The position numbers and the translations under genes are program-made. DNA of 64,000 nucleotides from an uncultured Bacteroides sp. (GTDB taxonomy: Bacteria; Bacteroidota; Bacteroidia; Bacteroidales; Bacteroidaceae). Each line of letters opens with the position of its first letter. Within the stretch, counting starts at the first letter, position 1. The notes under the pieces were generated by a model. It ran no database searches, had not been told where the DNA came from, and saw nothing but the letters and a program-made list of their open reading frames with translations. Shown one piece after another: positions 54,266-63,415 of this stretch. Where the stretch lies: the NCBI RefSeq assembly GCF_902491285.1, contig NZ_CABUHK010000023.1, forward strand, positions 1 through 64,000. The letters run 5' to 3'.

Positions 54266-54748
54266 TTAATTATTGCCGGACATGGCGTAATGAATATCAA
54301 AACGTCCGTTAGTCAGACGGTTGCCGTTGCCGAATGTCGCGCTGATTATTTTCGCGTTTGTGTCAAAGCGGCTTACAAAGGCTGTCCCGGCTTCCAGTTC
54401 TTCTCCATCGGCTTTTACATTGGTGATGACGGACTCTTCTCCTTCTTTGGGAGCCAAGAGAGTGAATTCTATATAGAAGCCGGTTTCTTTTGTTCTGACT
54501 GAAACGGATAGTTTATCCTCTTCTTCGTTTTTGTAGTAGAAGAATGAATCGTGTGTCCATAACGGTGAAGGGTGCCAGCCCCAATATCGTCCGCCTACAT
54601 AAATCCAGCCGTCTACAAGGCATCCGAATGTATCGGCACCTGTGGTTGTGGCGGGCGGCATTACTGTGATATCCACTGTGTTATCTTCCGTACAGCTACA
54701 AAGGCTGAGAATAGAGAAAAGGATGAGTATGTATTTTTTCATCTTCAT
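54266..54748 (-). CDS. Small predicted lipoprotein
   Basis: The 160-residue protein begins MKMKKYILILF, has lipobox LCSC (Cys near 19) followed by TEDN, and then a beta-rich domain with DTFGCLVDGWIYVGGRYWGW (one loop with six aromatic residues) and FTLLAPKEGEESVITN. It resembles the small DUF6252-like Bacteroidota lipoproteins, but I am not sure of the family. It follows the barrel gene by 11 bases and is likely co-transcribed with it, so the two may work together in the outer membrane. Confidence 0.7.
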   Translation of the reverse strand: MKMKKYILILFSILSLCSCTEDNTVDITVMPPATTTGADTFGCLVDGWIYVGGRYWGWHPSPLWTHDSFFYYKNEEEDKLSVSVRTKETGFYIEFTLLAPKEGEESVITNVKADGEELEAGTAFVSRFDTNAKIISATFGNGNRLTNGRFDIHYAMSGNN

Positions 54749-54759
54749 CGAAGCTAAGG

Positions 54760-55410
54760 TTAAAAATAATAAGATAATCCCGTAGTGAGATTCAGACGGG
54801 AAAGATTAGCGTCATGGTTCTCATCGAATCTGACGATGGTCGTTTCTCCATGATAGTGGGTTTTCATTCTGACAAGTCCGCTGAACAGGTATTGTACACC
54901 TATCCCGAGTCCCAGGCTGGAAGTCAGTTTGTAGGTAGCGTTGCTGTTGATAAGAAAACCTATACTGCTGGCTTTCACTTTCCGCTTCTTGCCGAATACC
55001 TCGCTGTTGTTGCGTAAAAAGAGTACGCCGGGCCCTACTCCTCCACGAATCTGCCAATGCTTGGTATGGGCATTGCACATTCCGATTTGGGGGCTGAAGA
55101 AGTGAATCAATAAGTGGTCTTTCCCTTCGGGATGGCTGCCTTTGGAAGAGAATCCGGTGTAGATTGCTCCGAAGATGAAACGTTTGATAGGGCGGAAGTG
55201 ATATTGCCCGTCCCAACTTACCCCCTGCGCAAGTTCGCGCTGATAGCTGTGGGTGTCGATGGTAAGCGTGGGAGTTCCCTTGAGCATATTACCGTAGCCG
55301 GCATGGAAGGAAAAATCATGTCTTTCGAAGTCCTTCTGCGAGAAAAGTGTACCATGGCAGGCGACTAGTACGATTATTATTAAAACCGTTTTTAGTTGTG
55401 CTTGATTCAT
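54760..55410 (-). CDS. Predicted outer-membrane beta-barrel protein
   Basis: The 216-residue protein has an N-terminal hydrophobic signal (VLIIIVLVACHGTLFSQ) and then alternating strands with many aromatics (DFSFHAGYGNML, FIFGAIYTGFSSKG, IGMCNAHTKHWQIRGG, LGIGVQYLFSG), ending in LTTGLSYYF, a typical barrel C-terminus with a final Phe. It is a small (about 8-strand) OmpW/PorT-size barrel. Function unknown. It has its own promoter at 55441 and is followed by the lipoprotein gene. Confidence 0.7.
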   Translation of the reverse strand: MNQAQLKTVLIIIVLVACHGTLFSQKDFERHDFSFHAGYGNMLKGTPTLTIDTHSYQRELAQGVSWDGQYHFRPIKRFIFGAIYTGFSSKGSHPEGKDHLLIHFFSPQIGMCNAHTKHWQIRGGVGPGVLFLRNNSEVFGKKRKVKASSIGFLINSNATYKLTSSLGLGIGVQYLFSGLVRMKTHYHGETTIVRFDENHDANLSRLNLTTGLSYYF

Positions 55411-55440
55411 GTGAAATTAGTTTAGATAGTTAGTTTATTA

Positions 55441-55448
55441 CAAAAGTA
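55441..55448 (-). promoter_or_regulatory. -7 element TACTTTTG for the barrel-lipoprotein pair
   Basis: On the minus strand TACTTTTG fits TAnnTTTG, 31 bases before the start codon, in the short gap after the methyltransferase gene. GTTG is 22 bases upstream. It shows that the two outer-membrane genes form their own unit. Confidence 0.45.
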
Positions 55449-55457
55449 GTAAATATC

Positions 55458-56663
55458 TCAAGTTTTCTCACAACGGATCAGAATTTTTTGTCCATTATTT
55501 AATGTGCTGGCAAATAGGTAGGTATTTCCTCCTTCTGTCAGGCTGATTCGTTTACGAAGTTCAGCTACTGTGGCAGGAAAGTTGCGTACAGTGATATTGG
55601 CTTTTTTAAGGTCGGCCAGGTTTTCCTTTATTTCTTTCTTGTTGAAACTGCACTGGCTGATGATACGGAACGCTCTTCCGGGAAAATCTGTAATCAAGGC
55701 ATCGGAAGTGTAAAGATGACTGTTGGGGTGCAGCTTCTTTACAGGATAGGCTGCGGCAATACTGCGGAAAGCGCCGGCTTTCAGGAGGGATGTGTTCGGT
55801 TCATACAGGTAACTTCCCAATGTGTCGGTATACATACATTCGTTGCGTTGTTCCTGTTCGCGGGTGAAAACGAAGCGTTGCTCTTCGTGTGTTCCTTTTG
55901 TGGAGAGGTTTATACAATGAATAGGGACTTCTTCCGGTGAGGTTTGTCCTGCTGGCGGTTCTTGTCCGAGTAGTAACAGCAGTTCTTTGCATTCGTTATT
56001 GACGGACAGGATATGGACTTCTTGTGTATGCCGCAACTCTTTCAATGCTAATGAAAGGTCGAGCATGGGGGAGAGTTTGACCATTACCCGGTTGGCTTTG
56101 CTTAGTAAAAGTTCCTCCAGTTCGGCTACGTCCGGTTCGCAGTCGGAGATGGCTACGGTTTTGCCGCCGTGCTCGTTGCGGCGGGCAGGGTCGAGAAAGA
56201 TGCAGTCTACGGGAGACATTGCTTTCAGGTAGGCTACGCCATCTTCATTCTTGACGGTAATGTGGTTCAGGTTGAGTATGGGAAAGTTGTGTGCCGCTAT
56301 TTCGCAAAGTTCTTCCTGCCGTTCTACGTAGGTGGCTGATTTGAATTTGGCAGCAAGGAAAGAGCAGTCTATCCCGAAGCCTGCGGTAAGGTCGGTCAAT
56401 GATTCACCTTGCAGGAGACTTGCCTTGTAGCGGGCGGTGATTTCCGAAGAGCATTGTTCCAGTGACAAGTGTTTCGGATACCATATATCTTCTATCTCCT
56501 TCCACGATGGGATTTTTTCAGCGGCAACCTGCCGTCCGGCTATCTGGGTGATGGCAGTCGGCATGTCTACATTCGGATACTTTTTAGCTTGTAGGGCTAA
56601 GGCACGTATATCGTCTGACGAGTGTTCACGGATGAATTGTTGGGTTTCGGGGAAGATTTGCAT
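55458..56663 (-). CDS. SAM-dependent methyltransferase with THUMP-like C-terminal domain
   Basis: The 401-residue protein has a helical N-terminal region (1-90) and a class I methyltransferase domain with the SAM-binding LTDLTAGFGIDCSFLA (~90-105), YVERQEELCEIAAHNF, and the catalytic-type DCIFLDPARRNEHGG. The C-terminal THUMP-like region (~300-400) has FPGRAFRIISQCSFNKKEIK and LTEGGNTYLFASTLN. The make-up suggests an RNA or nucleotide methyltransferase; the substrate is not shown. It follows the VanX-like gene by 76 bases on the same strand. Confidence 0.82.
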   Translation of the reverse strand: MQIFPETQQFIREHSSDDIRALALQAKKYPNVDMPTAITQIAGRQVAAEKIPSWKEIEDIWYPKHLSLEQCSSEITARYKASLLQGESLTDLTAGFGIDCSFLAAKFKSATYVERQEELCEIAAHNFPILNLNHITVKNEDGVAYLKAMSPVDCIFLDPARRNEHGGKTVAISDCEPDVAELEELLLSKANRVMVKLSPMLDLSLALKELRHTQEVHILSVNNECKELLLLLGQEPPAGQTSPEEVPIHCINLSTKGTHEEQRFVFTREQEQRNECMYTDTLGSYLYEPNTSLLKAGAFRSIAAAYPVKKLHPNSHLYTSDALITDFPGRAFRIISQCSFNKKEIKENLADLKKANITVRNFPATVAELRKRISLTEGGNTYLFASTLNNGQKILIRCEKT

Positions 56664-56739
56664 ATGGGTATTGTTGCGTTATATAGGGGATTATTATGTC
56701 GTATGATAGTGATAGTACGGTTAATTGTTGGATGCCGGG

Positions 56740-57513
56740 TTATGGTATTACCTTGTATTTCAGCCTGGCTACGTCGCGGCTGCAAAAGTTGAAGTGCCAC
56801 CACTCACTGGGCAATGCGCGGAATCCGGCTTCTTTCATTACTTTTCGTAACAGTATCCGGTTTTGCCGTTCTGCCTCGCTCATTTTTCCGTTACGTACCA
56901 GTTCGCTTTCGTGGGTGATATGTGCTTCTATACCTAAATGGTCGACTTTTGTTCCCATTGGTAATGGTTGTCCCAAAGAATCCTGGATGCTGATGTCTAC
57001 TGCCAGTCCGTAATTGTGGAGTCCGCCGCCACGGTTCGGGTTGGAGACGTATTTATATTTAGATGTTCCTTTCACTATATTCCACATCTTTTTTTGTACG
57101 GACATCGGACGGGCGGCGTCATAAATGAGGAGACTGTAAGACGGGTGCAGTTCTTTCAATGCTCTTTGTGCTTTCACAAGGGCATATGCAGCGTCCGGAT
57201 GTAGATAGGCTTCCGACAAATTGTCATAAAGCACCTCTCCGGTGAAATTATCAGCTTGTGTGTACATCAGTTTCACTACCAGGCTACTGTCCAGTTCGGC
57301 AACGTTCACCAAACCCAAAGAGTCCATATAGAGAGCCATTGCGCTTTTCATCGGTTGCGGAGTGGGGGGACATTCTTTCCGGAGTTGTATATCATCCGAT
57401 GGATGCTCGTATTCCGCTATGGCGGAGTTTCCCTTTTCCTTGTGACCGGAAACGGAAGTACATTCTGCCAGCAGCAGGCAGAGGATAGGCAAACTATATT
57501 TTAGAAATCTCAT
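56740..57513 (-). CDS. D-Ala-D-Ala dipeptidase, VanX/M15 family, lipoprotein-like
   Basis: Starting at 57513 the protein has 257 residues. It begins MRFLKYSLPILCLLLAEC, a signal with lipobox-like LAEC. The M15D dipeptidase core follows: AYALVKAQRALKE, LLIYDAARPMSVQKKMW, the zinc site LHNYGLAVD (about residue 168; His and Asp) and the SEWWHFNF site (about 238; catalytic Glu and zinc His). It cleaves D-Ala-D-Ala in the periplasm, for cell-wall turnover; no van cluster is near, so this is not evidence of vancomycin resistance. The longer start at 57624 is rejected because a promoter and the neighbouring gene lie there. Confidence 0.88.
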   Translation of the reverse strand: MRFLKYSLPILCLLLAECTSVSGHKEKGNSAIAEYEHPSDDIQLRKECPPTPQPMKSAMALYMDSLGLVNVAELDSSLVVKLMYTQADNFTGEVLYDNLSEAYLHPDAAYALVKAQRALKELHPSYSLLIYDAARPMSVQKKMWNIVKGTSKYKYVSNPNRGGGLHNYGLAVDISIQDSLGQPLPMGTKVDHLGIEAHITHESELVRNGKMSEAERQNRILLRKVMKEAGFRALPSEWWHFNFCSRDVARLKYKVIP

Positions 57514-57536
57514 TCGGACTTTTGTATTTAGTGCGC

Positions 57537-57544
57537 CAAAGATA
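57537..57544 (-). promoter_or_regulatory. -7 element TATCTTTG for the VanX-like gene
   Basis: On the minus strand TATCTTTG lies 23 bases before the ATG at 57513, in the short gap after the DUF6493-like gene. It decides the start codon. Confidence 0.55.
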
Positions 57545-57572
57545 CTTCTTTTTGGCTTTAACTCCAATCTTC

Positions 57573-60461
57573 TTATCTCTGGATATTGGCTACTGCTTTC
57601 TTCAGATTGGCTACTCCTTTCCATACATCCAACAGGTGCAGGACACGCGCATCTTCCGCTTTGCTATTATTGGCTGATAGCAGTTCCGCATAGATTTCCA
57701 ATAGCTTCTTTAAGTCCTTAATTGGTTTTTCGGGAAGTTCGGCGAGCATTGCGGTCAGTAGTTTTTCCAGTTCCCGGTTGTGCAGCGGACTGACGTTCAT
57801 CATCTGTTGCTGTATCAGGTCGGTCAGTCTTTTCAGAGGTCCCCATCCTGTGTCTTGGTGCGAGCCTAGAATCCTGCCTATGCGTGAACTGTCTATGCAT
57901 CCTTTGTTTATACGTTCTATCCATATTTCGGCAGCGTAGGCACGGCTGGTCTTGTCGGCCACTAACATGCAACTGGCTTCCAGAAGATAAGAAATCTCAT
58001 GCCATGTGTGTCTGAACTGATGGAATGTTTCTATCGTAGTTCGGGTCACGTTGACCTCCCTTACTTCATTTAACATCGGGTCGTATATCGCTTGGCAGAT
58101 GCACCATGCCAATAATGGTTCCGGCGTATTGGGTGCCAGCCATAACAGACGCGGCAAATCTTTTGATATTTCGTCGAAATATTCTCCTTGAGGATAATAT
58201 ATTTCTACCAGCAGCGGATGTGGAGTGCGCGGGTGATACTCTGCTCTCTCGTTATATTTCCCTTTATTGATGATTCGGACGTTCTGCCCTTCCGGAAGAT
58301 GAATGCTGATTGTAGAGGAAGTCCATTCTACCACTTTCTTAGTGTAATCTATATATGAATGAGATTCCAGATACGTTTTCCATGCGAAGTTTCCGGTCAG
58401 AAATTCACGCGGACTTTCGTTGTAGGGGAAGTCCTTAAATTCGGGATAGACCGTTTCCGGTGATTTGATAAGTCCTGCTGTCATCCACCATGCCGGATGC
58501 GTGAAGGGGGATTGGGGCGTAGACTCTTTCTCTCCGAACAGGAAGAGAAGCAGATTCCGGTATTCTCCTTCCAGTTCCTGAGTGATGGTGGAGAGTAGTT
58601 GAGCGGTGGTTTCATCCAATACCGTACGCGACAGTGCTATTTGCATATCCTGACTATTAGGCTCAACATCTGCCTGTTGATATTGCTTCAATCTTTGTAT
58701 GAGGATTGCCGGGTCGATAAACATGGGTATATGCGTAGGCGTGGAAAGCAACGGCAGGCGGGGTTTGTTGCTTTCAAGCATATCTAAGGTATGACATAGT
58801 AATTGCCTGTGCACGCGGTGCTCTATTTGTTTATTTCTTTTTTTGCGGATGGTAAGCGATTCTAAATCACAGAATCCCCACTGTCCTCGTTGTACTTCAT
58901 CTTTCTGCACCATTTTCTCGTGCAGGGCGTTCAGTTCTTTTCCTTCTTCGGGGAAACGTCTGATTAGTAGCTTTGAATAATCGACGAGGAAGGTTGCCAT
59001 CATATTGTCCAATACGCCGGTGCGGGAATTTCCACCGCTTAGAATTAGTTTATAGGCACGTTGAAGAATGGGCGTCCATTGGGGGATTTGCCCGGCTTCC
59101 AGTTGGGCGTCCCATTGTATCAGCGAACTGATAAATTGTTCGAAGTGATACACTTCGTTTACTTCCAACACTTGGCTGGCTAAAAATATCAGGTCTTCGG
59201 TAGAGGTGATTTCCGGTATCCGGTTTTCTTCGCTGATGATGGGCGGGATAGGCTCATAGGATTCACTGATAAAGGAAGCGTTGTTGGTTGTCGGGTTTGC
59301 CGGGGGGATGTCAGAGTAGCTGCCTTCTAAATAAGGTTTCAATTCTTGTTTGATGCCGGTCAACATGGTATCTGCATAAACGGAAAGGGCTTCTTTCAAT
59401 GTTGCCGATTCTGTGTCTCCGTAGGTCTGAATCAGTTTTACTATTTTACTTTGGATAGATTCTTCACGGCTCATTAGCCCTTGTGCGGCGGCACTGCAGA
59501 TGGCGCCGCGGTATTCTTTTCTTTCTTTCGCCAGCTTGTTGAGGATGGCCAGCGTATTTTGATGGACTGCCTTTACGTCCGAAGCAAACAGGATGGAAGT
59601 CTGGTTCAGAAATTCTTCTGTCGGGAATTGGGGGTGACTGCACAGGTTCTTCAGCAATTTGAGTATGATATTTGTCGGACGGCTGTGGGGGCACGAAAGG
59701 ACGGCAAATAGTTCCGGTTGTAACTCCAATTGTTCCTCTACGCTGGGGGCGAGTGCTTCGAACATGCCGGCAAACCAACTGCACAGGTTTTTATTCATGT
59801 TCCGGTTGACGGCAAGCAGGGATTCTTTCAGTACGCGCATACGGTCCTGCAGTCCATTTTCGATGAGGTATCTGTAGGGGTAGTAAGGGGAACCGCCATT
59901 TCGGCTGTCCATCCAGTTTTGTCCGCAGTCGTATTCAAAGAGGTACCAAATGTGCTCTTTCAGTGTAATTTCCCGTTTTTGCAATATGCTGGTGTTGTTG
60001 ATATAGTTCACCAGATAGCCTGCTATGGTTTGTGGTGTTGGGGTGACAGTGAGAATTCCCTGTTCCAGCCAGTCCATTAGTATCTCATAATCCATATTAT
60101 AGATGCCGCGGGAATCTTTTCCTTCACTTTCTTTGAAAAAGCTATTCAGCCAGGTGGGGATGTGCCACGAAATCAATTCTTTCAGTCGTTCGACATGTAT
60201 ACTCCAATAGTATTTACTATATTCTTTCTGAGGGTAGATGACGAGGGCGGTGAGGTTGAGGATACGCTGTTGTTCGGGAGTGGCGCGTGTACCGTATATG
60301 TTTGGCTCTAGCTGGACGATCTTATTATAATGTTCTTCCTGTTTGTTGAGGCAGGGGACGAGGCTTTTACGTTCTTCCAGAGTCAGTCCTTGTAGAAAGG
60401 GGATGATGGCATCACCTTGTTGTTTTTCTACTATTTCGTTGAAACGTTCTTCTATGGTCAT
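57573..60461 (-). CDS. Large DUF6493-like protein, second of a tandem pair
   Basis: From the ATG at 60461 the protein has 962 residues (MTIEERFNEIVEKQQG). A longer start at 60530 would overlap the gene before it by 55 bases and is rejected. It is helix-rich throughout, in the manner of HEAT-type repeats (EERKSLVPCLNK, LASQVLEVNEVYHFEQF, SYLLEASCMLVADKTSRAYAAEIWIERI, LLTAMLAELPEKPIKDLKKLLEIYAELL). No catalytic motif, signal peptide or membrane segment is seen. It is paralogous to the gene upstream, most clearly in the last 150 residues. I think it is of the DUF6493 family, found beside SWIM-domain and MoxR/VWA genes, but the name is from memory. Gap to its partner is 14 bases. Confidence 0.7.
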   Translation of the reverse strand: MTIEERFNEIVEKQQGDAIIPFLQGLTLEERKSLVPCLNKQEEHYNKIVQLEPNIYGTRATPEQQRILNLTALVIYPQKEYSKYYWSIHVERLKELISWHIPTWLNSFFKESEGKDSRGIYNMDYEILMDWLEQGILTVTPTPQTIAGYLVNYINNTSILQKREITLKEHIWYLFEYDCGQNWMDSRNGGSPYYPYRYLIENGLQDRMRVLKESLLAVNRNMNKNLCSWFAGMFEALAPSVEEQLELQPELFAVLSCPHSRPTNIILKLLKNLCSHPQFPTEEFLNQTSILFASDVKAVHQNTLAILNKLAKERKEYRGAICSAAAQGLMSREESIQSKIVKLIQTYGDTESATLKEALSVYADTMLTGIKQELKPYLEGSYSDIPPANPTTNNASFISESYEPIPPIISEENRIPEITSTEDLIFLASQVLEVNEVYHFEQFISSLIQWDAQLEAGQIPQWTPILQRAYKLILSGGNSRTGVLDNMMATFLVDYSKLLIRRFPEEGKELNALHEKMVQKDEVQRGQWGFCDLESLTIRKKRNKQIEHRVHRQLLCHTLDMLESNKPRLPLLSTPTHIPMFIDPAILIQRLKQYQQADVEPNSQDMQIALSRTVLDETTAQLLSTITQELEGEYRNLLLFLFGEKESTPQSPFTHPAWWMTAGLIKSPETVYPEFKDFPYNESPREFLTGNFAWKTYLESHSYIDYTKKVVEWTSSTISIHLPEGQNVRIINKGKYNERAEYHPRTPHPLLVEIYYPQGEYFDEISKDLPRLLWLAPNTPEPLLAWCICQAIYDPMLNEVREVNVTRTTIETFHQFRHTWHEISYLLEASCMLVADKTSRAYAAEIWIERINKGCIDSSRIGRILGSHQDTGWGPLKRLTDLIQQQMMNVSPLHNRELEKLLTAMLAELPEKPIKDLKKLLEIYAELLSANNSKAEDARVLHLLDVWKGVANLKKAVANIQR

Positions 60462-60475
60462 AATTGTAGGGATGT

Positions 60476-63415
60476 TTAGAGGTTGTTCAGTGAAGTGATT
60501 ACTTTCTTTAGGTTGCTGCTTGTAGTCCATTCCTGCAGGCGTTGGCGGAGTTGTTCGTCCGTAATCCTGCTATGGTTGTTGGATAGCAGTTCGAGGTGAA
60601 GTTCGAGTAGCTGTTTGAGTCCGGTGACGGGTTTGTCGGGCAATCCACAGATAAATACGGTGAGCAGTTCTTCCAGTTGGCGGTTATGGAAGTTGCTTCG
60701 CTTGTACATGCTTTCGTACACTTGTGTGGTGAAGCGTTTCAGCGGTGCAAGTTCCATGCAGACAAGACAGGCGAGGATTTCTCCTACACGGCGGTTGTTT
60801 ATTCTTCCGGCAGTGAGCCCTTCCACCCATAATTCTGCTGCATAGGAACGGACTGTTTTGTCGGCAAAGAGCAGTGAGCCGCCTAGTAACAGCAAACTCA
60901 TTTCTCTGAGCGGGCAATGGAAGGAGAGAAGCATGCGCAGAGCGTGGGCAATGCTGCGTTTGCTGTCTTCCTGTGGAGTGCCGAAAGACATATAGCAGGT
61001 GATGATTTGTGCGATTAACGGCTCCGGGCGGTTGGGGAAACAGCATAGCAGCGGTTCCATGTAGCGGGAATCATCCATGTTGTATTTACTGTTGATAATC
61101 AGATGTTCCTGCCATAATTGATGGCTGTTTCGCTCGGCATATTCGTGCCATTTGTAGAACTCCAGTTGCAAGCGTTTGTCTATCTCGTATGAATTTTCTT
61201 TCGGTTTCAGTTCTTTCCATCCGTAATCCCCTGACAGAGAGTTGTGGGACAATGTGTTACAGGAGAAGGATTTGAATGCTTTGAATTCTGTTTCCGGTTT
61301 TTTTACCAGTCCGGCCGTTATCCAAGCAGGTTGGTGGTTGTAGGGCGGCTCAGGTTGAGTGTCTTCATCCAGCAGGAAGAGGAAAAGATGCAGGTACTCG
61401 TCTTTCAATAATTGCCGGGCAGTGGCGATGGCTTCTTCCTTGTCTTCCATGGCACAGCGGGCGATAGCCAGTTGGAAATCCCATGCATTGGGCTTTGTGC
61501 CTGCTTTCTGATAGGCGGCAAGCCGCTGTATAAGTTCTGTGGACTGTATGTATGCCGGAGTGTGGGTCGGAGCAGAAAGCAGGGGAAGCGTATTGCCGCC
61601 TTTGATTCGGCAGATAACGTCTATCCATAGCTTTTTGAAAGGGATAAAGCAGGTTGCGTTACTGTAACCCGGTTTCCAGTCGGCAAGCCGTTTGAAGGCG
61701 CGTTCGTCATAAGCGCCCCTGTTTGAATCTATTCCTTTCAGCTTTTCTTCCAGGCGGGTGAACATATTGCGCAGGAATCCCTGGGGAGTAGTGTCTGCCT
61801 GTGCCCATAAACGTTGGTATTCCAGTAGGAAAGTAGCAAGAAGGTCTTCGTAGGGCATCCAACTGCTGGCTACGATGTTCGCTGCCCGTTGGAATATGGG
61901 CTCCATCCGGCTGAAATCTTCTTCGTCCAGTTGGGGATGGAAAGCGATGATGGCCGCAATCGTGGTGTCTGTCTCCCAGCTCTCTTCCATGTCGAACAAG
62001 CGGCTGAGCTGGAACAGGAAATCTTCTTTGTTGGCAGGATACGGGATGCGGTTGTCTTCCCGGCAAATACGGATGGTTTCCGTAGATGGTTCCTCGGAAA
62101 GGAAATCTGCGGCTGTTGTGGTTGTTTCTGTATTTACAGCTTCTATGTAGGCTGTTTCTGTGTTGTTTGTTTTGTTTATGGATTGTGCGTTTTCTGTGGA
62201 TTGTGCATTGAAAGTGGCGATAGTTGTTTGCGCACTTTGAAACATTTCCGGTTGATAAGCTTGCAGCGTTTCTTGAAGGAGAGATGAGGAAGCGTCACCA
62301 TATTTTGCGATAAATCCGGCGGCTTTCTTTTGCAAGCTTTCGTCTTTCTTCAGGAATAACTGGCAGAGGGTGATGCAGCATGTTTCTCCCATTTCAGGAT
62401 GCTGCGCGGCTATTTTTTCGAAGATGGCATGGATAGTGAGCAACGAGTTTTTGGGACTCGAAAAGAAAAGAGTGGTTACACGTTCTACGAATTCCTGATA
62501 ACAGAATCCGTCTTCAGCTGCAATCTTCTTGAATTGTTGCAGCATTATATTTATGGGTTTCGTGTAGGAAGAAGTGAATACTTGCATCATTTCTTCTTGT
62601 AGAGACAGTAGTTCTTCGGTAGTAGGCTGCAATGTCTCGAAGAATCCGGCAAACCATCCTGCCATGTCTTTCTTGAAACCTCGGTGGAATGTGGCGAGCG
62701 TGGCTTTCAGTAGCCGGTTTCTGTCTATATGTCCGTCGAGGGAAAAGCGGTAGAGGGCAGCGCTGATACTTTCGTCTTGTGCTGTGATTCCCTCTTTGTA
62801 GGCACTTTTGGCACTCTCATCTTGATAACTGACAGATGAGTCGTATTCAAAAATAGTCCATATATGCTCTTTCAGCATGATGTCCCGTTTGAGCAATAAG
62901 TTGCTGTTGAAAGAATCTTTCTTTTTCGGGTCGCTGGTTGCTATACGGATACATCCGGGGAGTAGGTGTGCAATGCGGCTTGGAGCAAGTTCCTTGAGGT
63001 ACCCCATATCCATGAGTGACATGAGTTCTTCGTAGCTGAGATTGAAGTTGTTCCAACTTTTATCATCATTGATAAAGTCTGTGAGCCAGGTGGGACAATA
63101 GAGCGGGAGCAGTTTGCATATCAGGTCGAAGTTTATATTGTACGCCATATCCATTTCTTTCTTGTTGGCACATACGAATTGCACGACCGCCAGGAAACGT
63201 GCCCTGTCACGGCTGCAAAACGTTTGACTGCTAAAGCCTGAGAACTTGCCTTTTATCCATTGCAAGTCCCGTATGACGGGTAGTAACTTGCGCCGCTCCT
63301 TCATCGGGAGTTCCAATAATTTCTTGATAAAAGGAATCAATACCTTTTCTTCTTTCTCCGGAGTGTCTTTGTAAGCCTTGGACAGCTTCTCCAATTCGTG
63401 TTTTAATTCTTCCAT
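60476..63415 (-). CDS. Large DUF6493-like protein, first of a tandem pair
   Basis: From the ATG at 63415 the protein has 979 residues (MEELKHELEKLSKAYKD); this start overlaps the SWIM gene stop by 13 bases, while the ATG at 63451 would overlap by 49. The protein is helix-rich and shares its plan with the next gene: LPMKERRKLLPVIRDLQ near the start, LLKRDIMLKEHIWTIFEYD (matching LKEHIWYLFEYD in the partner), a Thr/Asn-rich linker around 400-450 (NTETTTTAADF), and YAAELWVEGLTAGRIN plus LPDKPVTGLKQLLELHLELL at the end. No enzyme motif seen. Overlap with the SWIM gene shows that they are co-translated and probably form a complex. Family name (DUF6493) is moderate confidence. Confidence 0.7.
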   Translation of the reverse strand: MEELKHELEKLSKAYKDTPEKEEKVLIPFIKKLLELPMKERRKLLPVIRDLQWIKGKFSGFSSQTFCSRDRARFLAVVQFVCANKKEMDMAYNINFDLICKLLPLYCPTWLTDFINDDKSWNNFNLSYEELMSLMDMGYLKELAPSRIAHLLPGCIRIATSDPKKKDSFNSNLLLKRDIMLKEHIWTIFEYDSSVSYQDESAKSAYKEGITAQDESISAALYRFSLDGHIDRNRLLKATLATFHRGFKKDMAGWFAGFFETLQPTTEELLSLQEEMMQVFTSSYTKPINIMLQQFKKIAAEDGFCYQEFVERVTTLFFSSPKNSLLTIHAIFEKIAAQHPEMGETCCITLCQLFLKKDESLQKKAAGFIAKYGDASSSLLQETLQAYQPEMFQSAQTTIATFNAQSTENAQSINKTNNTETAYIEAVNTETTTTAADFLSEEPSTETIRICREDNRIPYPANKEDFLFQLSRLFDMEESWETDTTIAAIIAFHPQLDEEDFSRMEPIFQRAANIVASSWMPYEDLLATFLLEYQRLWAQADTTPQGFLRNMFTRLEEKLKGIDSNRGAYDERAFKRLADWKPGYSNATCFIPFKKLWIDVICRIKGGNTLPLLSAPTHTPAYIQSTELIQRLAAYQKAGTKPNAWDFQLAIARCAMEDKEEAIATARQLLKDEYLHLFLFLLDEDTQPEPPYNHQPAWITAGLVKKPETEFKAFKSFSCNTLSHNSLSGDYGWKELKPKENSYEIDKRLQLEFYKWHEYAERNSHQLWQEHLIINSKYNMDDSRYMEPLLCCFPNRPEPLIAQIITCYMSFGTPQEDSKRSIAHALRMLLSFHCPLREMSLLLLGGSLLFADKTVRSYAAELWVEGLTAGRINNRRVGEILACLVCMELAPLKRFTTQVYESMYKRSNFHNRQLEELLTVFICGLPDKPVTGLKQLLELHLELLSNNHSRITDEQLRQRLQEWTTSSNLKKVITSLNNL

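Noticed and set aside
56740..57513. VanX-like gene as a vancomycin-resistance determinant
   Set aside because: No vanH, vanA or vanRS genes are near; stand-alone M15 dipeptidases are common in cell-wall recycling.
57514..57624. Longer start of the VanX-like gene
   Set aside because: It would lack a signal peptide, overlap the DUF6493-like gene, and read through a TATCTTTG promoter.
60462..60530. Longer start of the second DUF6493-like gene
   Set aside because: It would overlap the upstream gene by 55 bases and adds a low-complexity stretch; the ATG at 60461 begins the part shared with the paralogue.
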